DNA of 64,000 nucleotides from Ligustrum vulgare (lineage: Eukaryota > Streptophyta > Magnoliopsida > Lamiales > Oleaceae): positions 26,560,639 to 26,624,638 of the forward strand of contig OY743184.1 in NCBI GenBank assembly GCA_963555705.1. The letters are read 5' to 3'. The stretch's first letter is position 1. The number at the start of each line of letters is the position of its first letter. Under the pieces are notes generated by a model. That model saw nothing but the letters and a program-made list of their open reading frames with translations, searched no databases and was not told the origin of the DNA. A program made the translations under genes and the position numbers. Positions 45,661 to 56,109 of this stretch are shown here, piece after piece.

Positions 45661-47973
45661 ACACAGGATAACTAGAGTTTTAGAATACATTCATTATGAC
45701 TTTTGGAGTCCCAGGAGCAATCTCACTTTTGATGGTAACAAATATTTTCTATCTATTATTGATGATTTCTCCAGAGGTGTGTGAATTTATTTGTTAACAG
45801 ATAAATGTGAAACCTCTGCTAAATTTTAAATTTGGAAAGCTCATGTGGAGAACCAATTAGGTAAAATGATAAAATATTGAGAACCGATAATGGTCTTGAA
45901 TTCTGCAATTCTGATTTTCATAACATGTGTAAAGATAGTGGTATTATTAGACATAAGAATGTGCCTTTCACTCCCAGTAGAATGGGCTAGCTGAAAGGAT
46001 TAGATGTATGATGTTAAGTTCTGGTGTTCCTAATACTTTCTGGAGTGAAATTATTATGATTGCGTGCCATCTGACTAGCATGAATCATTCTATAGCTTTA
46101 AATGGTGATACTCCTTATTAAAAGTGGTAGATAAATGTGCTGATTATTCTATGTTTAGAACTTTTGGTTGTGCTGCGTTTTCTCATCAGAATGAGGGAAA
46201 ACTTGAACCTATAGCTTGGAAGTGTGTCTTTATAGGGTACCCTGAAGGAGTTAAAGGTTAGAGATTTTAGGATAAAAGCCAAGAGGGAGTGAGAATTATT
46301 ATCAGTAGGGATGTCAGTTTTAATGAGTCTGGAGAGTGAAGAACAACATGAGATAGGGATGAGCCTTCAATTGAGGTGGAGAGCGTAAGAGTCCCTATTC
46401 ATGTTACCTCGAGTGTGGTGAGAGTGATCTACAACATGATCGGCCAGATGTAGAATTAGAAAAAGAAGAGGATGATGTTGAAGATCATCATATTGACCAA
46501 AATCCTCTAGATGACTATCAGTTAGTTAGAGATAAAGAAAGAAGACCTCAAAGGAAACCCTAAAGAATGTCCAACTACGTCATAGCATATGCTAGTTACC
46601 AAGATCTAGCTGATAAGGAACCCAATACCTATGAGTGAAAACAATAAGGATTGGGTAAATGTCATGAGAGATGAGATGAATTCTCTTGATAAGAGGAATT
46701 AATACCTAAACCTAAGGATAAATCCATTGTAGGATGCAAGTGGATCTATAAGGTTAATGAGGGAACCATTGAAAGTGAGCCTGTGATATATAAGATTGAT
46801 TAGTAGCCAAGGGTTGCACACTAAAAGAAGAGGTAGAAAATAATGAGATTTTTTCTCCTATTGTTAAATATGCCACTATTAGGGCTATGCTTTTTTTGTT
46901 GCTCACTATGACTGTGAACTTGAACAACTTGATGTGAAAATTACTTTTTTACATGGCGATCTTGATGAGAAAACATTTATGTATAAGGACAAACATAACC
47001 ATGTTTATTTTCTAAAAAAATCATTATATGATTTAAAACAATCTCATAGGTAAAAAAATAAATAAATAAATAAATAAAAATAAATAAATTATTCTTATGT
47101 CTTGTCTATTGTTTTAAAACGAGTGAATTTGTTCATTATTTGTACTACCTGCACAACAACATTGATGAGTGTGTATTTATCACTTTATGTGGACGACATA
47201 TTAGTGATTGATTAGAATATGAAATTGGTAGACAAAGTTAAGAGTGAACTAAACAAGGAATTTGATATGAAAGACCTTGGTCATCTTGGCATGAAAATTG
47301 AAAGAAATGGGTCTAGCTCTTATTTATTTTGCATCAAACCACTATGTGCATAAGGTGTTGAATAAGTTTGATATGATTACTTGTAATTTTTTTATGCTTA
47401 TTGGTAATCATTTTATTTTATCTAAACAATCACCTACTAATGAATAAGAAATATCATACATGGGTAATATTCCTTATTCAAATATGATTGTTTCTATGAC
47501 ATGATATGTATTAGGCTTGATTTGACTTTCGTTGTTAGTACTTTGTACAGGTAAATGTCTACTCCAGTTCCCACTCACTGAGAGCCTTGAAATGGTTGCT
47601 CAAATATCCGAAAGGTTCCTGTAATGTGTGGTTAATCTACAAGGATACTTCTATTAATGTGAAATTGAAAGGTTTCGCTAATTCTAACTATGATGGATAT
47701 GGAGATAATAAGAAATCTACTTCCTCCTATTTGTTCACTTTGTGTGATTCATATTTTAGTTGAAAGTTTCAACTTCAGCACGTTGCTCTCTCTCTAATAC
47801 TAAATCTGAATATATTGCTTCTATTGAGACCTTTAAAGACGCTTTGTTGGTTTAAACTTCAAAGGATTATTTAAGGGGCTAGGTAGAAGGTACTTCAAAT
47901 GAAAATGTGACTATATTTTGATAGACAACCCACTATTCATTTGTGTAAGAACTTTGTATTTCATAAATGTAGT
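45661..47973 (+). pseudogene. Copia-4 integrase, RT and RNase H remnant
   Basis: Integrase starts with RVLEYIHYDFWSPRSN and LSIIDDFSRGV (first Asp) near 45680-45780. Later boxes LRTDNGLEFCN (45878-45910) and SRMG-LAERI follow, shifted. RT pieces include IVGCKWIYKVNEG near 46730, ELEQLDVKITFLHGDLDEKT near 46915 and an intact LYVDDILVID box near 47185-47210. RNase H pieces lie at 47620-47850 (SNTKSEYIASIETFKDA). Many stops and small indels. Confidence 0.83.
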
Positions 47974-48389
47974 TAGGAATGGCAAAATGACTCGTAAGCT
48001 CGAGCCGCTAGGACCCGGCTCGAAAAAAGTTCAGCTCGCAGCTCGAGACTTCGAGCCAAAACTTGAGCCGAACTTTTTTGTTGAACGAGCAAAAAAAAAA
48101 TAAAAATAAAAAAAGGTCGCCCAAAAAGCTCTAGAATTGAAATTCGATCAAAAGCTTAGCTCGACTCGTAGTATATATACCTTTTCAATAAAAAAAGTTA
48201 TGAATTTCATTATAAAAATAAAATAAAATTTAAAAGCTCGAGACTCGACTCGACTCGACTAGGAAAAACTCGAGTCGAGCCTTATTTTTGGGGACGAACT
48301 TTGGCTCGATTCAGCTTGGACCAAAAAAGATTTAATCCCTAAAAGCTCGAGCCTTGATCTTCGGCTCACGAGCTTCATTGACATCCCTA
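47974..48389. mobile_element. hAT-like MITE rich in GCTCGAG, inserted in copia-4
   Basis: 416 bp with imperfect inverted ends, TAGGAATGGCAAAATGA and, on the other strand, TAGGGATGTCAATGA. Flanked by 8-bp repeats AATGTAGT (47966-47973) and AATGCACT (48390-48397), two mismatches. Removing it rejoins copia RNase H NFVFHK with HINVRLHFIRN. Many AGCTCGAGCC-type words give it a self-complementary interior. No transposase. The short frame through it is a composition artefact. Confidence 0.8.
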
Positions 48390-48397
48390 AATGCACT

Positions 48398-48452
48398 AAA
48401 CATATTAATGTTAGATTGCATTTTATTAGAAATATTTTTTTTTGAGGACGGG
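48398..48452 (+). pseudogene. Copia-4 RNase H C-terminus after the MITE
   Basis: Reads TKHINVRLHFIRNIFFEDGIV, the conserved end of copia RNase H, leading into the polypurine-like tract. Confidence 0.82.
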
Positions 48453-48465
48453 ATTGTTTAATGAT

Positions 48466-48642
48466 CAGCTGCCAGAATACGAGGAATCAGAAAATAAGAA
48501 CCCAGTTGGTTTCGTGTAGTGAAGTCGTGCACTTGAGATCAAAAATACTTTTTGGCCTAGTTTTCTAGGTGAAGTGTCGCAATGGGTGATGCATAAATTC
48601 AAATCCGTAAAACTACCATAACTTATGACAAATATGGAATAA
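48466..48642 (-). other. ATP12 3' UTR/flank
   Basis: The sequence between the ATP12 stop (TAG at 48645-48643) and the end of copia-4. It is likely mostly 3' UTR. No AATAAA was assigned with confidence. Confidence 0.5.
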
Positions 48643-51600
48643 CTAATCCCTCCTCGAAAGTCCAAGAAACACTGTTGCAGCTGAGACTTGTACTCTAAGA
48701 TCAGCAATATCAACATCATGGCCACCTTCAACTAAACCCCATCTGTCGACCTGCAAGGGAATAAAAAGTTTACAATTTCAGGAGAACCAGATTCTAACAA
48801 CATTATTGAAATAATCGTTTCATTTTTTTGTATCTTTTTATGCTTTCCGTTATATTTTTTTATCTGTTTTGGCAAGTTAGGAGTGTGGATGTAACAGGAT
48901 CAAGAACCTGTAAATCTTCCTCTAGTCTGATCAACTCAATGGCCTGCTCTATGTCCAGTCGACCACAAAAAATTCCAAGTGCAATGACTAATGAATGTGC
49001 AGAAGAAGCGATTGCATCAATCGCCGCCAATTCACAATCATCTGTCTTTTTAAGAAGGCTCCCAATGGCATCAACCAGACCTTCCTCCTGTTTGCCACCA
49101 AAAAAACTGGAATATACAATAGGCTTAAAACCAAATTCTGACTCTACCCAATTGAGTAAAGGATCAAGCTTCTCCACTTGGCGTTCTGCATCATTTTGCA
49201 CATAAATATATTAATATATTAGAGGGTGGGTGGGTGGGTGGAGGGGACTTAAAACGCAAAACAATATAAATGTAAAAAACTTCATTCACATGAATTTTCA
49301 ACTCAAAAGAGGTATTGAATGCTCATTACATTCAGACAGATTCCATCTTTCACTGAAGGTATATCAGAAATACAGAGGTCTGTTCAATAGCTTTTTAATT
49401 TTTGGGTGTGACCTTTTAGGTACTCTGACAAGAAGACGGTTCGATAAAAATCTGGCAACATAAAGTTTTTGGTAGATTATATACAAATAATTACATGAGG
49501 TACTCAATAGAAATGAAGCCACTCAAAGCCAAAATGTACAGCCTAGCCTGCAGCAACTGTTTCATTTCCACTAAACAGAGACAATTTTATTCATTTGGAA
49601 CCAGGCATGTGGTGCACTCAATGCACATCTTGCATCCATAATTTCCTTGGTGGGGAAAAATTTTACCACCATGTTAGGACTATTAAGACTTGGGATCTCA
49701 TCTTAAAAGGTCAACATTTTTAAGAAGAGTAACTAAACATTTATATCTTGGTTAATGTTTCCATCTTTATTGGATGTATCCCTTAACACGTGCATCCCAC
49801 TATCTCTCTTTAATGATCTTATTTCTAAATTGCATTCACACCAATGGAGTTCACATATAGAAATGTCACATTCAAGTCGTCGAGTTTTCAAATAGGCAAC
49901 ATTACAACAAGACCAAACCAACCCTTAATTTTTTCTAGTAAAGGTCCGAAATGAGATGCATGCTTGTGATATAAAGTTCTCTCATTGGATATCAATCAGC
50001 AAAACTCAAATAAAAAAATATTACAAGAAAACTGAGAAAAGAATATTTTGTGGAGTTAACTTCAACACGATTTTTCAATGTATAAGTTTCTCTTTTTTGG
50101 TGTGCTATTAAGATTAAGCCTCCGTTTGGATATTTTTTGGTGATTATAAACCAATTTATTTGGTTTTTCGGGGTAAGATAGTGTGGTTAAAAATTGGAAA
50201 GAGAAAATGTGTGATTAAAAAGTGGTTTGAGAGATTGTGTAAATTATAAATTGGTTTATAATCACTTTACCAAATGGAGGATAAATGCTTTTCTAGCAAG
50301 AGATCCATCTCAAGTATTCATTGGGCTCGGCCCTCCTAGTTTGGGACTGACGGCTTAATAACTAAAATCTCTTTAACTTTATCGTTCACTCTTCTTTAAA
50401 AGCTTCCAGTTGGGCAAGGAATTCATTCTTTGATTTTCACTCACCACTTCGAGGAAAAAATATTAATAGGTAACATCATTTGTTCCATCTTAGTTTTCTA
50501 TTGCCATCTAGCCTATGAGAAACAACAACAAGAAATGGCCAAGATCTCTCATCTCTTCAATGAACGAATGAAGTGGGTATATGAAAAATAACATTTATCA
50601 AATGACATTATGAAACCTTCCTGTGATGCCAGAATCTGGAATTTCTCAATGTATGATTCAAAACACCTTAAGAAAGATGTTATTTTCCAAACTCTTTCAA
50701 CCAGAAAGATTTGAAGAGCATGGGTTTATACTTAAAAGGAAAACAATGTGTACCTAGAACATTGCTTGTTAGATCACTGTCTCCTTGAGCACGACAGAAT
50801 ACCAGATCTTGATGGAATTTTTTCATCAAATATTCGATAATCATGGGCCGAGTAAGTGGCACTCTTTCCAATGCGGTGCATGTAAGTTTCATCAGAGGCA
50901 TTGTAAATGGTCTGATTCCATCTATTTGCTATAATCACAAAAGTTTGGTTACAAATCCCACTAATCACACAAACTTTAGCCCAAGTTTATAAAATGGAAA
51001 CTGAAAACAAAAAATGCAACTAAAATTCAAGCTAAAGCAGATTGAAGTCATATGGATGAACATCATCTAACAACTGATAAAATTTACCCTGAAAAGGACA
51101 GAAAAATATGCATTTGATTCTCACAAAAAAATGAAGGCAATCAATCTGTCATTACTCGAGAAACACATGCTACACGCAGCAAGAAGTGAAGGTAAAAGAA
51201 GTCTTCTACTCTTTTGTTATTACACTTGTTAACTTTATCCATAGGTCCAAACATGTTTAATTTTACAGGCTGGTAAAACTAAATTTTGACAGTAACTAAT
51301 AAATTAACTAAAAGAAACCACCAATTCTAATGAGAAACTGCACTTATGGAGCAAATCAAACACCATCAAGATCTACCTATACATATAGACATATAAACAT
51401 GGGCAAATAAAGTGTTGAATGCTAAATAAATACTCGTGGTTCCTTTCTAATTGTTTAAGCTTTAGACCAGATCATTGTGCACGAGTCCAGGTTTGATAGG
51501 AAAAAGTGAATCTAGTCTGCATGTGTTGTAAATAATATTTACAGTATATGGATACATATGGTCCCTTTCTAACAAGATGGCCATCAGAAAGATACATGAA

Positions 51601-52057
51601 TAGATCCAAAAACGTTATAGGAGGGCACCTGAAACTCCCATTCAGCAGCAATGGCTTTAGCAAGAGCTAAAGTTGGGCATTTGAGAGGTCTCTTCGAAGG
51701 GGTTTTTAGGGTTCTATAATCCAACATAACATTCCATCCATTTCCATCATCGGCCTCTCTAGTAGTCACCTTTTTGTAGAACCTTCCGCCAACGATCGAC
51801 CCAGTCATGAATGAAATCGGCATCGTAACAGAAGATTCTGTCTTTTTAGAGCTTTTGATGTATATATTGTCATCTTTATTGGATGTCAAGGGAGGCGCAG
51901 TTTCGTTAGAGGAAAAGGTGAAGGATGAAGATGGACTGTTAGGTTCAGGTTGCTCGGCGGTAGCTACGCCGCTGAGGTGGCGGCTTTGGGAGGTGCGGAC
52001 TCGGATAACGATTGGATTAAGGGTTTTTAAGGCTTTTCTCACCGCCGTAGATGCCAT
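48643..52057 (-). CDS. ATP12: ATP12-type mitochondrial F1-ATPase assembly factor (ATPAF2)
   Basis: ATP12 is a matrix chaperone that binds F1 alpha and is needed to assemble the ATP synthase F1 head. Four coding exons on the minus strand: 52057-51629, 50928-50754, 49185-48908 and 48750-48643. Together they give 990 bp and 329 aa. Junctions are CAG|GTGCCC, ATAG|CAAATAG, CTAG|GTACAC, TGCAG|AACGCC, ACAG|GTTCTT and TGCAG|GTCGAC, and all phases fit. Landmarks are a Ser/Arg/Ala-rich targeting N-terminus (MASTAVRKALKTL...), GGRFYKKVTTREADDGNGW, KRPLKCPTLALAKAIAAEWE, GIRPFTMPLMKLTCTALERV, FHQDLVFCRA, FGFKPIVYSSFFGGKQEEGL and a C-terminus WGLVEGGHDVDIADL. The ATG at 52057 follows the GTG-AAA that could be mistaken for an earlier start. 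No inactivating change is seen; it is probably functional. Confidence 0.96.
50119..50280. mobile_element. MITE in ATP12 intron 2
   Basis: 162 bp with ~38-bp imperfect terminal inverted repeats. The left end is CCTCCGTTTGG...GGTGATTATAAACCAATTT; the right end on the other strand is CCTCCATTTGG...GTGATTATAAACCAATTT. The flank TTAAG / ATAAA could include a TTA/TAA duplication of PIF/Harbinger type, but this is not exact. It lies well inside the intron (49186-50753) and spares the splice sites. Confidence 0.85.
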
Positions 52058-52327
52058 TTTCACTGGTGGTGCGTTGTTGGGTATGGATGGAGGTGGCTGG
52101 ACGGTAGAGTGAAATTGCAGATGCGATGGGGATAGAGGAATTGGGGGAATTCACTGAAAAAACTTTGGTCTTTTAAGTCAAAATAGTTTCAATTCCGCTC
52201 GATGTAAAGACGTATTTTATTAATAAAGTACAATGTTTTGACACGAAATAATGAAAGAAAATAAATTGAAAATAACAAAAGCAATTCCCAATTAAAAAGT
52301 AAAATAGTAATTATGTGATCAAGTGTG

Positions 52328-52680
52328 TTATAATTTTTTGAAAACCTCCTTATACAAGACATTAGTAGTCACATTTGTTTATTTTTCATCTTTATCGTAT
52401 ATCAATATCTTCAAACCGACACAATTCGTAACTCTTGATAATACTACATACAATTGCTCATGATTGAACACTGACTTTTCTCATCTTTGTCGTACATCGA
52501 ATCTTTGAATATTTGTGGATGTTATTTCATCGAAAGTAGCTTCACATTTCCAAGCATGTAACATAGCAAAAATTTAGAGGATCTACATATCTTATAATGC
52601 TTGTCTATTCTCTCGTCAAACCAAAATATAGATTTGCAAAATTCGCAGTTGTAAGAAGGATCTCCTAAATCGACGTATTT
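52328..52680 (-). pseudogene. Helitron helicase/transposase relic, internally deleted
   Basis: On the minus strand, 52680-52570 reads YVDLGDPSYNCEFCKSIFWF then DERID. This is the N-terminal cysteine motif of plant Helitron proteins. 52471-52328 reads VFNHEQLYVVLSRVTNCVGL then KILIYDKDEK, a stop, and NVLYKEVFKKL. This is the C-terminal Pif1-helicase motif and tail. The Rep and helicase cores that should separate them (over 1000 residues) are missing, so the two ends are almost adjacent. Helitron termini (TC...CTAG hairpin) were not identified. It lies about 270 bp upstream of ATP12. Confidence 0.82.
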
Positions 52681-53704
52681 TGTTGGTTCAAACAAGAAAA
52701 ATATATTTCATTCACATAAAATTCAATTAATCAAAATTTTATACTTCATTTACAAAATCATTGTCTGATTAAAAGTGTGGGTGTAATTAAATGTCTATTT
52801 AAGACATATTCAACAATCATTTGAGATGTGTGAATATATAGTTAAATATTTGCATAATCATTTGATAAGTAAAAATAAGGTTAAATTTTTACATACTCCC
52901 AAAATTTTAGACTATGTCCAATATGTTTGGATTTGAAATTGCATTAATTCTAAGTTTAAACTTGCTTTAAAAGATCATTCCTTAAATCTAACAAGCCCCT
53001 GTTTGAGAATGATAAAAAATTTAACATTTTGTTTTCTTTCTTTTCAATCATCCATTTTTTAATAAATTAATATTATACATAAATATAAAACATATTCAAT
53101 GATTTTAACTACACGTTCTCCTAGAAATAGTAATTTCAGTTCATATTTTGACTAGTCAAATAATTATGAATTTACCCTTGTACTTATAAGATGTTATTAA
53201 ATTTCAAAGAAATTCTCGTAAATCGATCATTCTCCAATTTTATACTACTATGAATTGAAAATCAAATTAACTTTTACAAAGAAGTGATTGTAATTCATAT
53301 AGAACACATACCCTAAATATGAACCAGATAATAGATTCAACGACTATAGAAAACAATTTAAAATGAATTTATCGCCCTGAGATCATTTTATAAAATAAAA
53401 CTTCGAAATGAAATAAATTTTTTTTCAAATCTAGTGATTTAAAATAAATGCACAATTAATTAATATATAATCCATTTGTGTACACACATACACACAGAGT
53501 TGAGTTAACCGTGACTTTTATTTATTTATTTATTTATTTTTTAAAATAAAAGAAGGTATTGTGCAAGTTTAAGTAGAAAGTTAACGTATACACTATTCTT
53601 GTTTGATTACCAAAAAAATAAAAATAAAAAATAAAAATTGGTTTAGAACATCAATAGAGGTTGTAGATAATCAATACTAACCATCCTTTTGGTTAATAAC
53701 TTCT
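52681..53704. other. AT-rich intergenic DNA
   Basis: No gene or domain recognised. Simple-sequence stretches (TTTA repeats at 53518-53540, A-rich 53610-53635) are present. Confidence 0.6.
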
Positions 53705-53830
53705 AATTTAAATTAAGAGGTTTTTAGTTAAATAGGTTTGGTATGTAATAAGTTTAGTAAAATAGACTCCTCTGTTGAAATGTCAAAATTACCCTTAATG
53801 AAAAGGACTGTTTAATTTGCAAGATATATC
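53705..53830 (+). repeat. MITE-like dispersed repeat, second copy
   Basis: Shares GTTTTTAGTTAAATAG, TAGTAAAATAGA and a downstream AATGT-TCAAA stretch with the minus strand of 18665-18550. Termini not resolved. Confidence 0.5.
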
Positions 53831-53855
53831 CCCGAACTTAATCAGGTTGATTTAA

Positions 53856-54248
53856 TTAAGTGCTTCTGGTTATATTTATATTTTTTAATCTTTTAAGTTC
53901 TTCTAAAACTGTTCTATATTGTACTAATTTTTCAAAGGATTTAGAATGATTTTTTTTAGTTATATATCCTAACGTTATTCCTTCTGATACTTCATCTTCT
54001 ATATCTTCGTATTCTTCTATAATTTTATGAACCGTATTTATATTTTTTGCTGTTTCAACATAATTAAATTCTATTCTATTTTGGATAGCATAGTCAATAT
54101 CTTCGTATATCTCTTTTAGTTTAGATTGTCCAACATAATGTATATTTTTAGATTTTTCAACGATAGTTGATAAAAATGAAATTTCTTTATTTTCTAAATA
54201 TAGTTTATGATCACAGTTATTAGATGTTGATGTTTGTGAAGTATCCAT
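53856..54248 (-). CDS. Pararetrovirus small ORF e (130 aa), function unknown
   Basis: Open from ATG 54248. Asp/Glu/Lys-rich, predicted mostly helical with heptad-like Ile/Leu spacing (residues ~25-125), possibly coiled coil. The ATG follows the stop of ORF d by three bases. Small acidic coiled-coil proteins at this position in caulimovirids include virion-associated proteins, but no diagnostic motif was recognised. It is the last viral ORF visible on the left. Confidence 0.5.
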   Translation of the reverse strand: MDTSQTSTSNNCDHKLYLENKEISFLSTIVEKSKNIHYVGQSKLKEIYEDIDYAIQNRIEFNYVETAKNINTVHKIIEEYEDIEDEVSEGITLGYITKKNHSKSFEKLVQYRTVLEELKRLKNINITRST

Positions 54249-54251
54249 AGA

Positions 54252-54473
54252 TTATTGGGTTGGTAAATTGTTGTACAAAATTTTCTGGTATAAGTCCATT
54301 CTTTGGTCTAGTAAAATACAATAATCTGCAATATATTATTCGTATTTTTCTAAAAATTTATTATATTCTTTAGATGATATATTTTCATTTTCCATTTGAT
54401 GTTTAATATCTTCCATCTTATTTTTCAATTTTTCTAAAAGATTATCTAGTCCATCTATTGTATATCCTGACAT
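54252..54473 (-). pseudogene. Pararetrovirus small ORF d, paralogue of ORF c, one in-frame stop
   Basis: ATG at 54473 directly follows the TAA of ORF c. It starts MSGYTIDGLDNLLEKLK, clearly related to MPGYTIEGLNNLLDRVM of ORF c. An in-frame TAA near 54340 interrupts it; otherwise it would be 73 residues. Function unknown; probably a helical oligomerising protein. Confidence 0.6.
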
Positions 54474-54692
54474 TTAGGTTTGGATTGTATTTGTTACTAC
54501 TTTATTTTCTAAATCTATTTTAAGTTGTAGTATATCAGAATAATCTATAATGTATTGATCATGATTTTCTAAAAGTACATAATATTGTTCAGATGATTCA
54601 TTCATATCTATTAATTGAGATATAATGTTATCTATTTTTTCCATTACCCTATCTAACAAATTGTTTAATCCTTCAATAGTATACCCAGGCAT
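54474..54692 (-). CDS. Pararetrovirus small ORF c (72 aa), paralogue of ORF d
   Basis: Chosen start ATG 54692 (MPGYTIEGLNNLL), because this aligns with the start of ORF d; an earlier in-frame ATG at 54740 lies inside ORF b. Helical, with regularly spaced Ile/Leu. Ends at TAA 54474-54476, with ORF d beginning at the next base. This abutting stop-start arrangement suggests reinitiation or leaky scanning from a polycistronic viral RNA. Confidence 0.6.
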   Translation of the reverse strand: MPGYTIEGLNNLLDRVMEKIDNIISQLIDMNESSEQYYVLLENHDQYIIDYSDILQLKIDLENKVVTNTIQT

Positions 54693-54714
54693 TATAAACA
54701 CAAAGATAAATAAT

Positions 54715-55149
54715 TTATAAAATTTCAAGTAATTTTTCAAACTCTATCAGTGTTTGAGAATTGATAATATCTATATCAGCCATAATACCTATGCTTGGTT
54801 CAAATGGTATATTATATTTTGAAATACTTTTCTTTCTCTTTTTTAATTTATCAATTATATCTTGAATATCTTGTATCATTATAGATCTTACAGTGCATCT
54901 AGCAAAGTTTTCTATCAAATTTTCTTTAAAACTTTTTAATATCTCTTGTGATGCGTAGAGTTGCTCTTGGTATCCTATTTTATCAATTTCATTTTCATAT
55001 TCAATACATTTTTTACTTTTGATATGCTTTTGAACTTTATATGGATCTCTTTTAGTTCTGGGTTTTTTCATGATATAATTACTATTATTCATGATATTAA
55101 GATTTTCAAAAACTGGTAAAGAAAGATTCATCTCTTCCATCACTGTCAT
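54715..55149 (-). CDS. Pararetrovirus small ORF b (144 aa), function unknown
   Basis: ATG 55149 lies inside the end of ORF a (44-base overlap). It is Lys-rich near residues 28-45 (KKPRTKRDPYKVQKHIKSKK), which could be a nucleic-acid-binding or nuclear-localisation patch. A helical segment and a second Lys/Arg cluster (DKLKKRKK) follow. No named family recognised. It ends 22 bases before ORF c. Confidence 0.55.
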   Translation of the reverse strand: MTVMEEMNLSLPVFENLNIMNNSNYIMKKPRTKRDPYKVQKHIKSKKCIEYENEIDKIGYQEQLYASQEILKSFKENLIENFARCTVRSIMIQDIQDIIDKLKKRKKSISKYNIPFEPSIGIMADIDIINSQTLIEFEKLLEIL

Positions 55150-55459
55150 AATCTATTACAGGGTCATAATCATTATCACTGCTAAACACATATCCTAAAT
55201 ATAATTCATTATTTATTTCAGTATTATCACTATCAAGCCAAAAATAAATAATTGATTTTGTAATTTCTAATCCTAATATTCTTTTTAATGTTGGAAAGAT
55301 AACTAAAAAACATGGCATATAGACATGATATAACTTTTTTATTTCATTATTTGGTCTAGTAAACTGTTTATACATGAATAAAGGTTCAATTATGCTATGA
55401 TATTCATCATTATAAGGACTGTTTTGATAATTGAATTTAACAATTCTGAATTCTGTCAT
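55106..55459 (-). CDS. Pararetrovirus small ORF a (117 aa), first after the promoter
   Basis: ATG 55459 is the first long ORF downstream of the minus-strand TATA box (55918) and poly(A) signal (55791). It begins MTEFRIVKFNYQNSPYNDEY and ends in an Asp-rich tail. No family recognised. Its position matches ORF I of multi-ORF pararetroviruses, but it is too short for a complete movement protein. Confidence 0.5.
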   Translation of the reverse strand: MTEFRIVKFNYQNSPYNDEYHSIIEPLFMYKQFTRPNNEIKKLYHVYMPCFLVIFPTLKRILGLEITKSIIYFWLDSDNTEINNELYLGYVFSSDNDYDPVIDYDSDGRDESFFTSF

Positions 55460-56105
55460 GTTAAAAGTTCTTCTTCCTCCTAATTCCGTAAAGATGGATA
55501 TATTAAGAATACTAACATCTTTTCATGTTCTCAGTACCTTTGTATTTTCCTTCTATTGTTAGTGACCTTCAGGCTTATAAGTTTCTGCTCCACACCCTCC
55601 AATGGCTTCCTGCCTTCATGGGTTATTAGCTAAACCTGGATGCCTTCACTGTATAACTCTTTAGATGGAAAATATTTTAGGACAGAGTGTAGGGAGTTTT
55701 CTTAATAATATATCTTCTTTTTGGAAATAGGATTTAGAAGACAAGAATTTAGAAACTCATCATAATATGATAAGTAAATTGAGATTTTATTGATAATATG
55801 AAGATTGACAAAGGATTGGTATGAGAATTTTTCAAAGACAGAAGATTTTTGGCTTTCTCACAAACTGAGTGCTCAAGAGTGTTCTGTCTTTCAACTAGCC
55901 CAGAGGCCTCTATTTATAATACTACATTGGACACAATTACATCACTGCTTACATCATCGACCTAACAATTTCACAGCTTTTTTCACATAAGGACACACCT
56001 GTCCCTCTATTATTTATTACATCACATGACTCTTACATTATAGGGACACTTATCCTTCTATTTTTTGGTCTTGACATGGCCCCTACATTGTTGAATTAAA
56101 TTAGA
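55460..56105 (-). promoter_or_regulatory. Pararetrovirus intergenic region: TATA box, transcript start area, poly(A) signal
   Basis: On the minus strand, TATAAATA lies at 55918-55911, preceded by a GATGTAAG / GTGATGTAA-rich stretch (55945-55965). AATAAA is at 55791-55786, about 125 bases downstream of the TATA box. A poly(A) signal just after the start site is how caulimovirids make a terminally redundant genomic RNA. No iMet primer site was recognised in the leader. Confidence 0.6.
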
Positions 56106-56109
56106 TCTA

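Larger units (their letters stand above)
44719..48465 (+). mobile_element. Copia-4: decayed copia element, right part
   Basis: Contains gag, pre-integrase, integrase, RT and RNase H in order, continuing the fragment at 35660-35704. It ends in a purine-rich GAGGACGGGATTG near 48440-48452, the expected polypurine tract, but no 3' LTR follows; the ATP12 3' flank begins instead. It carries copia-3 and a hAT-like MITE. Confidence 0.85.

Noticed and set aside
48828..49205. Plus-strand open frame
   Set aside because: Antisense shadow of ATP12 exon 3, whose minus-strand frame has correct splice sites and family residues.
50680..50968. Two overlapping minus-strand frames as separate small genes
   Set aside because: Both are frames through ATP12 exon 2 and its intron edges; only the phase joining exons 1 and 3 is meaningful.
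51807..52112. Plus-strand open frame
   Set aside because: Antisense shadow of ATP12 exon 1.
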